Shown here one piece after another: positions 33,717 through 44,271 of a stretch of DNA of 64,000 bases. The translations under genes and the position numbers were made by a program. The notes under the pieces were generated by a model. That model had not been told where the DNA came from. It did not search any database and saw only the letters and a program-made list of their open reading frames with translations. Position 1 is the first letter of the stretch. Each line of letters starts with the position of its first letter. The stretch lies in the NCBI GenBank assembly GCA_034401795.1, contig CM067360.1, forward strand, positions 56,651,768 through 56,715,767, read 5' to 3'. This DNA comes from Chaetoderma sp. LZ-2023a (lineage: Eukaryota; Mollusca; Caudofoveata; Chaetodermatida; Chaetodermatidae).

Positions 33717-33869
33717 GTTGAATGCTTTGAAACTAAATTGACTCGGTAACCGAGCCAGTCATTCTAGTGGTAAAACTTCAAAAATATTCTTCTCTCAGCC
33801 TTTCAAATAGCCATGTCTGAAGACGAATGCAAAGTTGTTCTTTGGTCAGTTTGACCATTAAAGGGTTAA
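33717..33869. repeat. Chimeric MITE: family B left arm joined to family A right half
   Basis: The first 26 bp (GTTGAATGCTTTGAAACTAA...) match the outer arm of family B. From 33743 (CTCGGTAACCGAGCCAGTC) to the TTAAAGGGTTAA end it is the right half of family A. Confidence 0.65.
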
Positions 33870-34150
33870 GTTGACACAAGAGTGGTTAAACGATGGTGAA
33901 ATTGCGAGAGCTTAATTATATATTTCATGCATATAATACCCTGGGGCTGTGGTATTATAATTGGAGTTGCTTTGAACACAATATGGCGCCTGAACATTTA
34001 CAGGTATCTAATTATTCAGGTATGTATATCACGACATAGTTTGAAAGCGTTTGGCTTTGTACAGTATGAAAAATAAAATCTGTACAGTAACACATACAAC
34101 TTATTCAGAGAATATATATATATATATAAGTGATTGATCAATTAGTATTG

Positions 34151-34386
34151 TTAACCCTTTAACCCTCGAATTTGTGCAAGAAAATTTTAATTTTCTCATA
34201 AAAAGTGTCCATTTGCAGACCAAGAGACTATTTTTGAAAATTGACCACTGGAATGACTGGCTCGGTTATCGAGCCAGTCATTCCAGTGGTAAATCTTCAA
34301 AAATAGTCTTCTCTTGGTCTGCAAATGGACATTTCTCAAGACCACCGAAGAAGCCGTTTTTGGCTGATACGAGTGTTAAAGGGTTA
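34151..34386. repeat. Family A palindromic MITE, near-consensus copy
   Basis: TTAACCCTTTAACCCTCGAA at the left and GAGTGTTAAAGGGTTAA at the right. Arms of about 75 bp are almost perfectly complementary around GGCTCGGTTATCGAGCC. It is a good reference copy for the family. Confidence 0.92.
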
Positions 34387-34401
34387 ATAAGATATGGACT
34401 G

Positions 34402-34594
34402 TTAACACTTTAATGGCCAAGCTGCTCAAAACTGGCCTCTATAGTGGTGTTGAGGAATGGCCATTTGTAGGCAAATGGAATGACTACTGAATCGATTAGT
34501 GAACCAGACATTTTAATGGGAAATTTTCAGAAATAGTCTCCACTTGGAAAGCAAATATATGTAGACATTTTCTTGAACATACTTGACCATTAAC
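34402..34594. repeat. Family A palindromic MITE, diverged
   Basis: TTAACACTTTAATGGCCAAG start and a TTGACCATTAA end with much-changed arms. It lies 16 bp from the previous copy. Confidence 0.65.
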
Positions 34595-34647
34595 TGTCCG
34601 CAAGCCACAAAACAATAATGTAAATGGGGTTTAACTTTGGACCTGGT

Positions 34648-34733
34648 TAAAATTTTGAAAACAATTTGACTGAATGTTGTGGGTGGTTTAGCCACCAACA
34701 ACTTTCAGTCAAATTAGTTTCAAAATATTCAAT
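34648..34733. repeat. Family B hairpin MITE variant
   Basis: The arms are as in family B but the centre is GTTGTGGGTGGTTTAGCCACCAACAAC instead of the GCTGCC stem. Confidence 0.75.
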
Positions 34734-35199
34734 AGGTCCTGCTTTAAACCCCATGAAAAATGCAGGTCTGCATAAATTCAGCAGGCAGAAAGAAGGTTTA
34801 CGGGTTATTAAATATGTGGGAAGCTTGTATATTAATCCTCACCACTCGAGGTATTTAGGACACGGCTATTTTATAAGCTGTCAGCTTTCTTATTATTATT
34901 AAGCAGACCTATATCTGCTGTTTATACAGTGTGAATAGCACAAATGATAGCTGATGGTTTACTGCTGCTGCAGGCATTGATCAATGGTTTGCAGAAATAA
35001 AAGTAAAATTCAGGCGCGCTCACATCTGTATGGCGAAACAGTTAATGTGCCTTATGACAGAATCCTGAACTTTACATCACATAACATATGCAAACGAACA
35101 GATAAGAAATAAATCGACTTAATGAAAAGCTAATTATAGTGTAAAATGCATGTATTTATAATAACAAGAGGCCTAAGGGTGTGTGATAGCGTTTGAGCC
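34734..35199. other. Intronic stretch
   Basis: A short TTAATCCTCACCACTCGAGG fragment near 34833 resembles the end of family C. No gene is seen. Confidence 0.35.
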
Positions 35200-36380
35200 A
35201 CTTCGGCACTTGCATTTACATAGACATGGATAATTTTCGGGAAATCCAAGATGGTCACCAAAGAAATTGACCAATCAAAATTGTTATTTGATATGTTGAA
35301 GCCTACCATAATAGGATCGTTCAACCCAAGTTTTATTGAAATCGTGCGATTGATTAAGGAGTACCCTTTTTAAATGGTGCCGGAAGATTTTCACAAAATC
35401 AAACATGGCTGCCAATACATTAACCTATTAGAATTCTGAATAGAATATCTAGACGCTACCACTATAGGATCCATCCAGGCAAATTTGGTTGAAATTGTTC
35501 AAGCAGTTAATGAGGAGCAGCGTTTTAAACAAATTCCCTTTTTTTCAGAAAATCCAAGCTGGCCACAAAAAAAACAATCAAGCCTTCAAAAATTTCTGTA
35601 CATAAGATCGGAAGCGTACCAATCTAGAGTACTTCCAGCCGTATTGTGCAGGCAGTTATTAATGAGTAGCGTTTTAAACAAATTCCTGCCATTTTTTGGC
35701 AAATTCAAGATGTCAGCCGAAGAAAAAAACTGACCGATCAAAATTATGTATACAAGTTTGAACCCACTCTAGCGCGCTTCCAACCAAGTTTGCTTGAAAT
35801 TGGCAAGTGGTTAATGAGTAGGTAGTATCCTTCCAGCCAAGTCTGGTTGAAATTGCACAAGTAGTTAATGAGAAGTAGCGTTGTAAACGATTTCTCAGCA
35901 ATTCAAGATAGCCACCGAAAAGAGTGACCAATCAAAATTCTGTATACAAGTCCTGCAGCATACCACTCTAGGGTCCTTCCCACCAAGTTTGCGTGAAATC
36001 GACTCAGTGGTTAATGAGGAGTATAGGCTTTTAACTGATTCCAGAAATTTTCAGAAAATCTAAGATTGCCACCGGAAAAATTGACCAATTAAAATTCTCG
36101 ATAGAATCGATGAAGCATGCCACCACAGGATTATTCCACCCAAACTTTGTGGCAATTGGGCCATTGATATTGGAGTAGGGATTTTCCAGACAATTTTTAG
36201 GAAAATCAAAGATGGCCACCAAATAAATTGACCAATCAATATTTTGAATAAACAATCTGGAGCCTACCACCATAGGATCCTTCTAACCAAATTTGGTTGA
36301 AATCGGTCAAACCGTTAATGAGATGCGATTTGACGGACGGACGATGGACAGCCGCCATGGCATAAGCTAACAAGAGTTTT
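35200..36380. repeat. Degenerate tandem array, units about 150-200 bp
   Basis: About six units share the order 'AAGATGGCCACCAAA', 'TTGACCAATCAAAATT', '(A/C)CACCATAGGATCCTTC', 'AA(G/A)TTTGGTTGAAAT(C/T)G', 'GTTAATGAG(G/T)AG'. GACCAATCA-type anchors lie at about 35268, 35731, 35927, 36079 and 36229. The array ends with GACGGACGGACGATGGAC, a motif seen at the end of similar arrays in molluscs. Small open frames in it are by-products of the repeat. Confidence 0.75.
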
Positions 36381-36414
36381 AGTGAAACTCAACATATTCC
36401 CGCAGCAGACAAAA

Positions 36415-36770
36415 CTTTAACAAATTTTAGCTTTTCAAGGGAGATAACTCTGGCGAATATGGACAGACTTTGTTGAAATGAAATCATGACACTTCGTCTA
36501 TCCCTAACACATCTGCTGAAAAGTAAATTGTGAGTGAAGAAAATTTTGAAAGATTTTTGCTTTTCAAGGGAGATAACTGGAAAATATGGGTGGATTTTGC
36601 CAAAAAGAAATCATTGCACATTGTCTATCCCTAACACATCTGCTGAAAAAATTTGTGATTGTAGGTTCAAAACTCTTCGAGATCTGCTCCGGACAAGAAA
36701 TCAGACAGATGGACACATGGACAGACAGCGAGCGCCATCACATAACAGCTTATGAGGGTGTATAAAATTT
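36415..36770. repeat. Two-unit tandem repeat with AAGGGAGATAACT
   Basis: Both units contain CTTTTCAAGGGAGATAACT and CTATCCCTAACACATCTGC, at 36430-36520 and 36556-36650. The tail has the GGACAGACAGCGAGCGCC segment. AGGGAGATAACT repeats are frequent in molluscan genomes. Confidence 0.7.
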
Positions 36771-36898
36771 TTTATTTGTTTAGCCTCAGTGTGCGACTGA
36801 ATACATGTATCACTGATGTTTTTCTCATGAGTCACTGAGACTGATATATTGAACGACTCATTGAGTGACCGAAAGTTTTTGGCTGGAATCAGTCTACT

Positions 36899-37131
36899 TA
36901 ACACTTTAACAAGTGCTCAAACCTGACAAAAATTACCTCTAGTGATCTTGAGAAATGTCCATTTGCATACCATGCGAAATCTATCTTTCAAAATTTATGA
37001 CTGGAATGACTAACTGAGCCAGTCATTCCAGTGGTAAATTTTCAAAAGGAGTCTTCTCTTAGTCTGCAAATGGACATTTTCTATGAGAAAATTGAGATTT
37101 TCTTGAACAAATTCAACGGTTAAAGTGTTAA
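36899..37131. repeat. Family A palindromic MITE
   Basis: TTAACACTTTAACAAGTGCT at the left and GGTTAAAGTGTTAA at the right. The centre GACTAACTGAGCCAGTC is diverged. Confidence 0.8.
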
Positions 37132-37468
37132 AGTCACATACATGTATAATTATTCACATGCTATATAATTAACTGACAAGCTGTTGATAATTAACATTAA
37201 TCAAATTGACAATTCAAACAGGAAGACTAGCGCGTTCCTGTGCAATTGTGCATATATCTCGTGTGATATGGCCTCAGGCAAGAAATGACTAATTATCTAG
37301 TTAATTATGATGATTCAATCAATAACATTTAGATTAAAATTAATGTAACCGGCAATAACATTGCTTTAATAGTGTCTAACGGATATAAAGAGGAATGAGC
37401 ATTTTTGGTAGCATACTGAATATGTACATATAGACACACCCAGACATAACAACTCTAAACACACTATT
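37132..37468. other. Intronic stretch
   Basis: AT-rich; I see nothing recognisable. Confidence 0.3.
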
Positions 37469-37677
37469 ATTAACCATATAGCACTCTGGTGTCACAATTT
37501 TCAAATTTTCAAATTAAATTAAAAGATAAACTGGTGTACATTTTTCAACAAATTTGGTGGGAGATGGTGCTGTCGTAGACAGCAATATCTTTCAGCAAAA
37601 TTGTTGAAAAATGCACACCATTTTTTTTTAATTGACAGTAAAATATAGAATATTGACATCAGAGTGCTAAGGGTTAA
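37469..37677. repeat. Family C palindromic element with TTAA ends
   Basis: TTAACCATATAGCACTCTGG at the left and CAGAGTGCTAAGGGTTAA at the right are imperfect inverted ends. Inside are arms GTGTACATTTTTCAACAAAT and ATTGTTGAAAAATGCACAC. It ends on the TTAA that opens the next family A copy. Confidence 0.75.
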
Positions 37678-37887
37678 CCCTTACTTAAGCTTTCTCTAAA
37701 AAAAATGTCCATTTGCGGACCAAGAATCTATTTTTGAAAATTTACCACTGGAATGACTGGCTCGGTTATCGAGCCAGTCATTCCAGTGTTAAATTTTCAA
37801 AAATAGTCTTCTCTTGGTCTGCAAATGGGCACTTCCCAAAATCACAGATAAAGCCATTTTTGGCTGTTTTGAGGCTTAAAGGCTTAA
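37674..37887. repeat. Family A palindromic MITE
   Basis: TTAACCCTTACTTAAGC at the left and GAGGCTTAAAGGCTTAA at the right, with a nearly perfect centre (GGCTCGGTTATCGAGCC). Confidence 0.85.
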
Positions 37888-38214
37888 TGTCAACATTAAT
37901 TGAAATGTTCAAACACAACATGTAACCTGGGTTAATCAGTCTCCCCAGAATGGAGAGTATTAACTTAGCCATGTCTATCAGTGTCTGGTGAGATAAATCG
38001 AGTTCTACAGATGGGAGCTTCACCATACTTGGGTGGGAGGTTGGGGTTGGGATGCTGAAGAACTGTATTGATTTTGAGGTCGAGATAAAAAAATCAACTA
38101 ACATGGTGGGATGGTGAGACGCGAAATTCTCTGGAATGCTAGTTGAATTGCATTTATTTCAGGATCAAAATCAATATCATCAGACACAAAATGTCAGAAG
38201 GGTAGACGATAGAC
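37888..38214. other. Intronic stretch
   Basis: I see no gene or named repeat. Confidence 0.3.
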
Positions 38215-38460
38215 GATAGTTCTTAAATTCCAAAACCGTCCTCTGCAATGGTCCTGAGGAATGTTCATTTGAATGCCAAGAGAAGACCGACTATCATGAC
38301 TATTAATAATCATCTAACACTGGAATCAATGCCTCGATAGCTGACCAGTCTTTTCCGGTGGTAAATTTTCAGAAACAGATTTCTCTTGACATGTAAATGG
38401 ATATATTCATTAAGCAAAAATCAGAATTTTCGACGGAAATCTTGACCCTTACATGGTAAA
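38215..38460. repeat. Family A palindromic MITE, decayed
   Basis: GGTCCTGAGGAATGTTCATT, CACTGGAATCAATGCCTCGA and GGTGGTAAATTTTCAGAAAC are still recognisable. Confidence 0.6.
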
Positions 38461-39020
38461 ATACTAAGTACTTCTACTAGTAGTACTATTAATAACTAAT
38501 ACTAGTAGTGGTGATTCTGGGAATTTTTTTCAGAGGGCCATGCAAAATTTCCACAATTTGGGTAAATTTACACCAATTTGGGTACATGAACATCTTTAGA
38601 AATATTTTTTTTAAATCTGATGTTCTGAGAGGGCATTTTTGCAAGCAGAGTGATAAAATCTTGGCTAAATAATCTGGGCAAATGTGTATTTCCCCCAAAA
38701 TTCTTTCAAGTGTGCCAGTCTACCATGATATTTCCCCTCCAGTCGCTATGCCACTGGCTATTACCCATAGGCCATAGCTATGTGTAGTATACTATAAGCG
38801 ACCTCAGGCATTTAAACACTAGCCTTGAAAGATGCACTCAGATGTACTACACACACCCCATAAAGGAGGAGTGCCCAGTATAAGATTGCAAATACCATGG
38901 TCAAACAACAATGAATGTAGTTCTCAATCCACTTCACAGATCAATGAAACCACTTACCAGTACCACTTTCATTGACAAATCCCTGAAAACCTATATTCAA
39001 AACAACATAAAAGTTATTCT
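38461..39020. other. Intronic stretch
   Basis: An ACTAGTAGTACT cluster at 38468-38512. No gene is seen. Confidence 0.3.
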
Positions 39021-39084
39021 ATTGAATGTTTTGAAATTAATTTGACTGGAAGGCTTTGCTGCCCAATTTCAAAATATTTAACAG
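39021..39084. repeat. Family B hairpin MITE, internally deleted
   Basis: ATTGAATGTTTTGAAATTAA to CAATTTCAAAATATTTAACA with most of the second inner arm gone. Confidence 0.75.
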
Positions 39085-39418
39085 TTTTCCTAAAGCTTAG
39101 GGTTGCCTTGAAAATGAGATACGGGGAATTCATCGGTGAAAGCATAACTCCACTATATGATAATTCATAATTGGTATCAATTTTGGATGCATACATTATG
39201 ATTTTGCCACATTCTAAAACGGCACTTTAGCTGTAAAAAACATAGTTTCACAAATTCAAACTACCCTTAGGCTTTCTTCTAGTATTAAAACCTTGCAATT
39301 AACCTAATTTTGACATCAATGTGATAATGGTTAACTCATAATAATGGCCAGAAGAGAACAATTGAGTCATGGACTCAGACCAATATTATATGTTCTACTA
39401 TCTGGACAAGTCTTGAAC

Positions 39419-39652
39419 TCTTTAACACTCAAATTTGTTCATGAAAATTTCAATTTTCTCATAAAAAATGTCCATTTGCAGACCAAGAGAAGACTATTTT
39501 TGAAAATTTACCACTGGAATGACTGGCTCGGTTATTGAGCCAGTCATTCCAGTGGTAAATTGTCAAAAATAGTCTTCTCTTGGCCTGCAAATGGACATTT
39601 CTCAAGACCACAGTAGAAGCTGTTTTGGCCGATATGAGAGTTAAAGGGTTAA
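39419..39652. repeat. Family A palindromic MITE, near-consensus copy
   Basis: CTTTAACACTCAAATTTGTT at the left, GAGAGTTAAAGGGTTAA at the right, and long matching arms around GGCTCGGTTATTGAGCC. Confidence 0.9.
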
Positions 39653-39744
39653 CTCTTGATTGAAATACAAGTGCCTCAAATTCATGGCTTGTCATGGCCA
39701 GCGACAGCTCCATGTCAAATTACAAGGGGTTACAGTTCAAATGT

Positions 39745-39945
39745 CAAGCCGGCCAAAATTCTTTTTTTACAATGATCGTAAGAATTGTCTATTTACAGGC
39801 CAGGAGAATGATCAGTATGAAAACATGAAGCCAGTCATTCCAGTGATATATTTTCAAATAGAGCTTTCTCCGGGCTTGCAAAAATAGATATTGAATTTAG
39901 GAAATATTTTTTTCGTTGTGAAAAAAATGTGATGATTAAATGGTT
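39745..39945. repeat. Family A palindromic MITE, decayed
   Basis: ATTGTCTATTTACAGGCCAG, AAGCCAGTCATTCCAGTG and a GATTAAATGGTTAA end. Confidence 0.55.
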
Positions 39946-40569
39946 AAACTATTGCTAATCTTAGCATCGGAAACAACAGGCCTACAGTTCCTGCGCAGAA
40001 CCATTATTATATATTTGAACCAGAAGTTCATCGAGGTGGTCTTTAGAGCAGGCGTGATTGTATGGGAGAGGCAACAAAATTCTTATATAGAATTTTTTAC
40101 ACATATCTTCCAAGTGTTGTTCAGATCTTATGCATACAAGCCTACAATCCCAGGACAGGTGTTTGCACATAGGTGCTAATTACCTGTGAATAGTCACATG
40201 CAGGCGTGAATTGTTTGAGGTAATTATCCTGTAGCTAATCCACTTAGTTCAGGTGAGGGTACACTAACCTGTGAGAGAACAGACTATTTGGTTAACAGAT
40301 TACTACATGCTTGAGCAATGCAGGGACTGTAAGAATATGGGAGGGTGTGATTCATACCACACACAATGATGTTGTCACTGCTGAGAGGTCTAGATAAGAA
40401 TATAAAATACTTTAAAACGTTTTTGAAAACAAATCTAAACCTGATTAAAAGATCACCCACATTTCAGTGACAGTAATTAAATAGCACAATATTTAGTTAT
40501 GCTAGTTGCAGTCGAATATGTTGAAAGAAAATGAAAAAAAAAATGACAATTCATTATAATAGAAAGAAT
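39946..40569. other. Intronic stretch
   Basis: I see no gene or named repeat. Confidence 0.3.
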
Positions 40570-40656
40570 ATTCTGATTAACATTTTGAAATTAATCCGAC
40601 TGGGAGCTGTCGGAGCAACAGATCCCAGTCCAATTAGTTTAATAATATTCAACAGG
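40570..40656. repeat. Family B hairpin MITE
   Basis: CATTTTGAAATTAATCCGAC to TAATATTCAACAG around a GACTGGGAGCTGTCGGAGCA centre. Confidence 0.75.
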
Positions 40657-41224
40657 TTTATTTAGACTTTTTAATTGAAACACAGATTTCAAACGTTATA
40701 AAAAGGGTCCAACAAAAAAATGTATCTTGTAGACCTCTATAGGCAATTTCTGAATCAATTCCATAATCACAATAAACCATTCACCCACACCCTAAACACA
40801 TGGTTTGGTAAAGTAGGGTCTGACATGCATCAATCTTCATAAGATTAATTTAGGCATGCATTTGTTTGATCAAAGTGTAAGCAAACACTATCTCTAGCTA
40901 AAGACATTGACACTAAATTTCATTCACTGAACATATATAGCTGACCAGTGTTCATTTTGTAAACAATGTTGCTGTTTAAATGGATGTCTAAGAGACAGTA
41001 ACAGTTTTCAACGTAATTGGTTTGAAAACAGACATCAGCTTTGTTTGAACTACTGACAATTAACCTTCTGAGCATGATAAGCAATTAGGGTCAAAGATCT
41101 GCTAACTAGTAATCACTTAATCATTTGCATGTTGATGCATATATTTAAGTGGTTAATGAATGGCTCCATAACGACCATAATGATATCATTTACAACAAAT
41201 CTAGTCTTAAATATAATCCTTGAA
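40657..41224. other. Intronic stretch
   Basis: I see no gene or named repeat. Confidence 0.3.
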
Positions 41225-41417
41225 TGAAAAATTTCGCCCGGAAAGGCTGACTCTGGAACATTTACTACTGAGTACTGATATAACTCAGACTGGCTCAGTT
41301 ATTGAGCCTGTCATTCTAGCAGTAAATTTTCAGAAATTATATTTGGCTCTTGGACGGCAAATGGATATTCCAAGACCACGTCTGCATCGGTCGGTTTGGT
41401 TAATTAAAGGGTTAAAG
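41225..41417. repeat. Family A palindromic MITE, decayed
   Basis: GACTGGCTCAGTTATTGAGC and an AATTAAAGGGTTAA end remain. The left arm is poorly conserved. Confidence 0.6.
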
Positions 41418-41493
41418 TTTAGCGCTAAGAATTGATGCATTCAAATGTTCCATTTTCTTTCTGAAGACAGTGTTCAAAATCAGAACTGATCAA

Positions 41494-41863
41494 TACATGT
41501 AGTTACTTGGGTTGTTACCGCATTTAATAATACATGTAGTTACTTGGGTTGTTACCGCATTTAATAATACATGTAGTTACTTGGGTTGTTACCGCATTTA
41601 ATAATACATGTAGTTACTTGGGTTGTTACCGCATTTAATAATACATGTAGTTACTTGGGTTGTTACCGCATTTAATAATACATGTAGTTACTTGGGTTGT
41701 TACCGCATTTAATAATACATGTAGTTACTTGGGTTGTTACCGCATTTAATAATACATGTAGTTACTTGGGTTGTTACCGCATTTAATAATACATGTAGTT
41801 ACTTGGGTTGTTACCGCATTTAATAATACATGTAGTTACTTGGGTTGTTACCGCAATTAATAA
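41494..41863. repeat. 37-bp tandem repeat, ten units
   Basis: The unit starts TACATGTAGTTACTTGGG and ends CCGCATTTAATAA. The first nine units look identical and the tenth has CGCAATTAATAAC. Such identity implies recent expansion or homogenisation; copy number in the assembly may be wrong. Confidence 0.95.
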
Positions 41864-41872
41864 CAGTGTTTA

Positions 41873-42149
41873 TTAACTCGTTAACCCTTAGACCTTTAAG
41901 ACTCAAATTTGTGCAAGAAAATTTCAAATTTGTGCAAGAAAATTTCAAATTTTTCTTCATACAAAATGTCCATTTGCAGACCAAGAGAACGTGTTTTTTA
42001 AATTTACCATTGGAATGATTGGCTTGGTTATCGAGCCAGTCATTCCATTGTTAAATTTTCAAAAAATAGTTTTTTCTTGGTCTGCAAATGGACATTTCTC
42101 AAGACCACTACAGAAGCCGTTTTTGGCTGATATAATGATTAACGAGTTA
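41873..42149. repeat. Family A palindromic MITE with altered ends
   Basis: The left end reads TTAACTCGTTAACCC and the right GATTAACGAGTTAG, giving a different terminal repeat. An internal 22-bp duplication of TTTGTGCAAGAAAATTTCAA lies at 41908-41951. Confidence 0.8.
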
Positions 42150-42189
42150 GAGACCATACTCAACAAATTCTTTACGAAGTAAGGAATAT

Positions 42190-42212
42190 TCTGTTGAATA
42201 TTTTGAAACTCC
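42190..42212. repeat. Half copy of family B
   Basis: CTGTTGAATATTTTGAAACT without a second arm. Confidence 0.6.
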
Positions 42213-42257
42213 TGAGTCAGACTGAACAACAATTGCAGAATAGTGTGTTCACAAGCA

Positions 42258-42428
42258 TGTAACACTCAAACTGGCACAAAACGCCTTCTGCAGTGGTCTT
42301 GGGAAATGTCCATAAATTCGCATACCAAGTTGAAGAGCAGGCAACTTTTGATAAATTATCGCTGGAATGACAGCCTCATTAACCGAGCCTGTCATTCCAG
42401 TGAAAAATTGTCAAAATTGAGAAAATGC
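42258..42428. repeat. Family A palindromic MITE, diverged
   Basis: GCAGTGGTCTTGGGAAATGT and CGCTGGAATGACAGCCTCAT with its complement are visible. Confidence 0.65.
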
Positions 42429-42454
42429 AATTTAAAAAAATATATATATGATCG

Positions 42455-42660
42455 TTACCCTTTTAACCCTCATGCAAAAAATGGTTTCAGCAGTGTTCTT
42501 GAGAAATGTCCATTTGCAGATCGAGAACAGACTATTTTTGAAAAATTTACCACTGGAATGATTGGCTCGAGAACTGAGCCACTCATTCTAGTGGTAAATT
42601 TTCAAAAATTGGCTTCTCTTGGTCTGCAAATGGACATTTTCTATTAGAAAAAATTTGAAA
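42455..42660. repeat. Family A palindromic MITE
   Basis: CCCTTTTAACCCTCATGC at the left. Arms CATTTGCAGATCGAGA / TCTTGGTCTGCAAATG surround GATTGGCTCGAGAACTGAGC. Confidence 0.8.
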
Positions 42661-42845
42661 TGTGATAAGATAAGATCAATATAACACTGGAGAACCATAA
42701 TAAAGTCTAACTCTTCGTAAGGACCACCTCTATATATCTAAGACAAGTTATGAACTCAGAAACTTGATGACTGGCCAGAGACCACACCTCTCAATAAATG
42801 CAATATTTCATTGGTCCCCAGAGTAGCCTGTATAGACGAAAGCAA

Positions 42846-42936
42846 CTGTTGAATATTTGTAAATTAATATGACTGAAAGCAATCTTAGGCAGCAAAATTT
42901 GACTTCCATTCATATTAATTTTAAAATATTCAACAA
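42846..42936. repeat. Family B hairpin MITE
   Basis: CTGTTGAATATTTGTAAATT to TTTTAAAATATTCAACA. Confidence 0.75.
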
Positions 42937-43124
42937 AACATGCTATGCATCAGCGTATATGGAGGGATTAAATATATATTCCACAATAGCAGCCAGTTAA
43001 TCAATCAATCAATACACAATTGTCTCATCCACTCTCAGGAGTGCCAGGTGAATAATGATTAATGCAGACATATATTTTCCATAATAATATACTGATCAAC
43101 ACATATCACCCCATTCCGCCAAAC

Positions 43125-43345
43125 ATTTAACCCCTTAGTTGTCAAGCTGTTAAAAAATTTCTAACTTGGTCTTGAGTCCTGAATGTTCATAAATTTGCTG
43201 GCAAAGAGAAGAATATATTTGTGAATTTACTGCAAAGGTAATAGAGAAAATAACAGAGAAAGTAACTGCAATGGCAAATTTTCCAAAATTGTCTTCTTGG
43301 CTGGTAAATTGACTAAGCAAGTTTTGTGATTCTCTTGACCAATCG
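43125..43345. repeat. Family A palindromic MITE, decayed
   Basis: TTAACCCCTTAGTTGTCAAG start and GGCAAATTTTCCAAAATTGT right arm. The centre is lost. Confidence 0.55.
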
Positions 43346-43407
43346 CGACTATTATGTCGCTATAGTGTCTGTACAGAATAGGTTATTTTACTCCACAAAG
43401 TGGTCGC

Positions 43408-43646
43408 TTAACCCTTTAACCCTCGAGTTTGTTCAATAAAATTTCAATTTTCTCATAGAACATGTCCTTTTGCAGACCAAGAGACGACTATTTTTGAAAA
43501 TCCACCACTGGAATGACTGGCTCGGTTATCGAGCCAGTCATTCCAGTGGTAGATTTTCAAAATAGTTTTCTCTTGGTCTGCAAATGGACATTTCTTGAGA
43601 CCACTGCAGAAGCCGTCTTTGGCTGATAGGAGTGTTAAAGGGTTAA
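43408..43646. repeat. Family A palindromic MITE, near-consensus copy
   Basis: TTAACCCTTTAACCCTCGAG at the left and GTGTTAAAGGGTTAA at the right. The GGCTCGGTTATCGAGCC centre is perfect. It lies 520 bp from the start exon of the FERM gene. Confidence 0.9.
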
Positions 43647-44166
43647 GACAAGAGCACTTTATGAATCTAAAAGCTGGAAGCTGTTTAGCATGTTCTTGTA
43701 TCCATCATGTGTTCATGGCTGGCGGCAATGATCTGTTATTAAAGAATGTTGCTGCAAAGTATGCACGACTACAAGTCTACAAACCTAAACTTGTTTTATA
43801 TGCGAAATGGAAATATTTAGTGTGTGATTTTGAGTGAGTGGTCAGGAGCTATAATCAGGAAGAGTGCCTAATTTATGCCTAACTGCCGACACCTGTTTAG
43901 AATACCTCACTAGTTATTAGGTCATATCCATGAAGAGGCCGATAAATATTCAGTCAATAAATTTTATGTGAATTAGGCATGTTTTTGTCCTTCAGTACCT
44001 TTCACGAACAGACCTGGAACCAATAATTTGACAGATAGACATACTTAAATAATTATTAATAGTCGCGAGTTGGAACGGAAAGGACATGGGTGGGTAAAGT
44101 AGACAATGCTTCTCATCCTGGCTATAATAATAAATAAATTGACTTTCACAATCCAAGGGGTCTCAC
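43647..44166. other. 5' part of FERM-gene intron 1
   Basis: I see no exon or repeat between the last MITE and the exon 1 donor. Confidence 0.4.
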
Positions 44167-44271
44167 CTTACAAGTGATGGTCATTGGCTCCGAATCATCC
44201 AGGAAACGAATTGTGCATGAGAACTCCTCTTTGAGGTCACTTTTGCTGCTCAATCGCTTGAAAACGCTCAT
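44167..44271 (-). CDS. FERM-domain protein (FRMD3/FRMD5-like), exon 1 with start codon
   Basis: On the minus strand ATG (44269-44271) sits in AAGATGA, with a purine at -3. The 35 codons read MSVFKRLSSKSDLKEEFS, then CTIRFLDDSEPMTITCK. The frame ends phase 0 at a donor TAAG|gtgaga; the overlapping TT|gtaagg donor would not keep the phase of exon 2. The (C)T(I/V)R.LDDSE segment is the start of the FERM F1 lobe in FRMD3/FRMD5-type proteins, and exon 2 follows in frame. Confidence 0.88.

Noticed and set aside
34174-34413. Plus-strand open frames of 60-90 codons within family A copies (also at 6309, 9344, 20678, 37713, 39344)
   Set aside because: They share the same peptide phrases because they are translations of the palindromic MITE. 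No protein function is implied.
35485-36273. Open frames within the tandem array
   Set aside because: They follow the repeat unit and occur on both strands; not genes.
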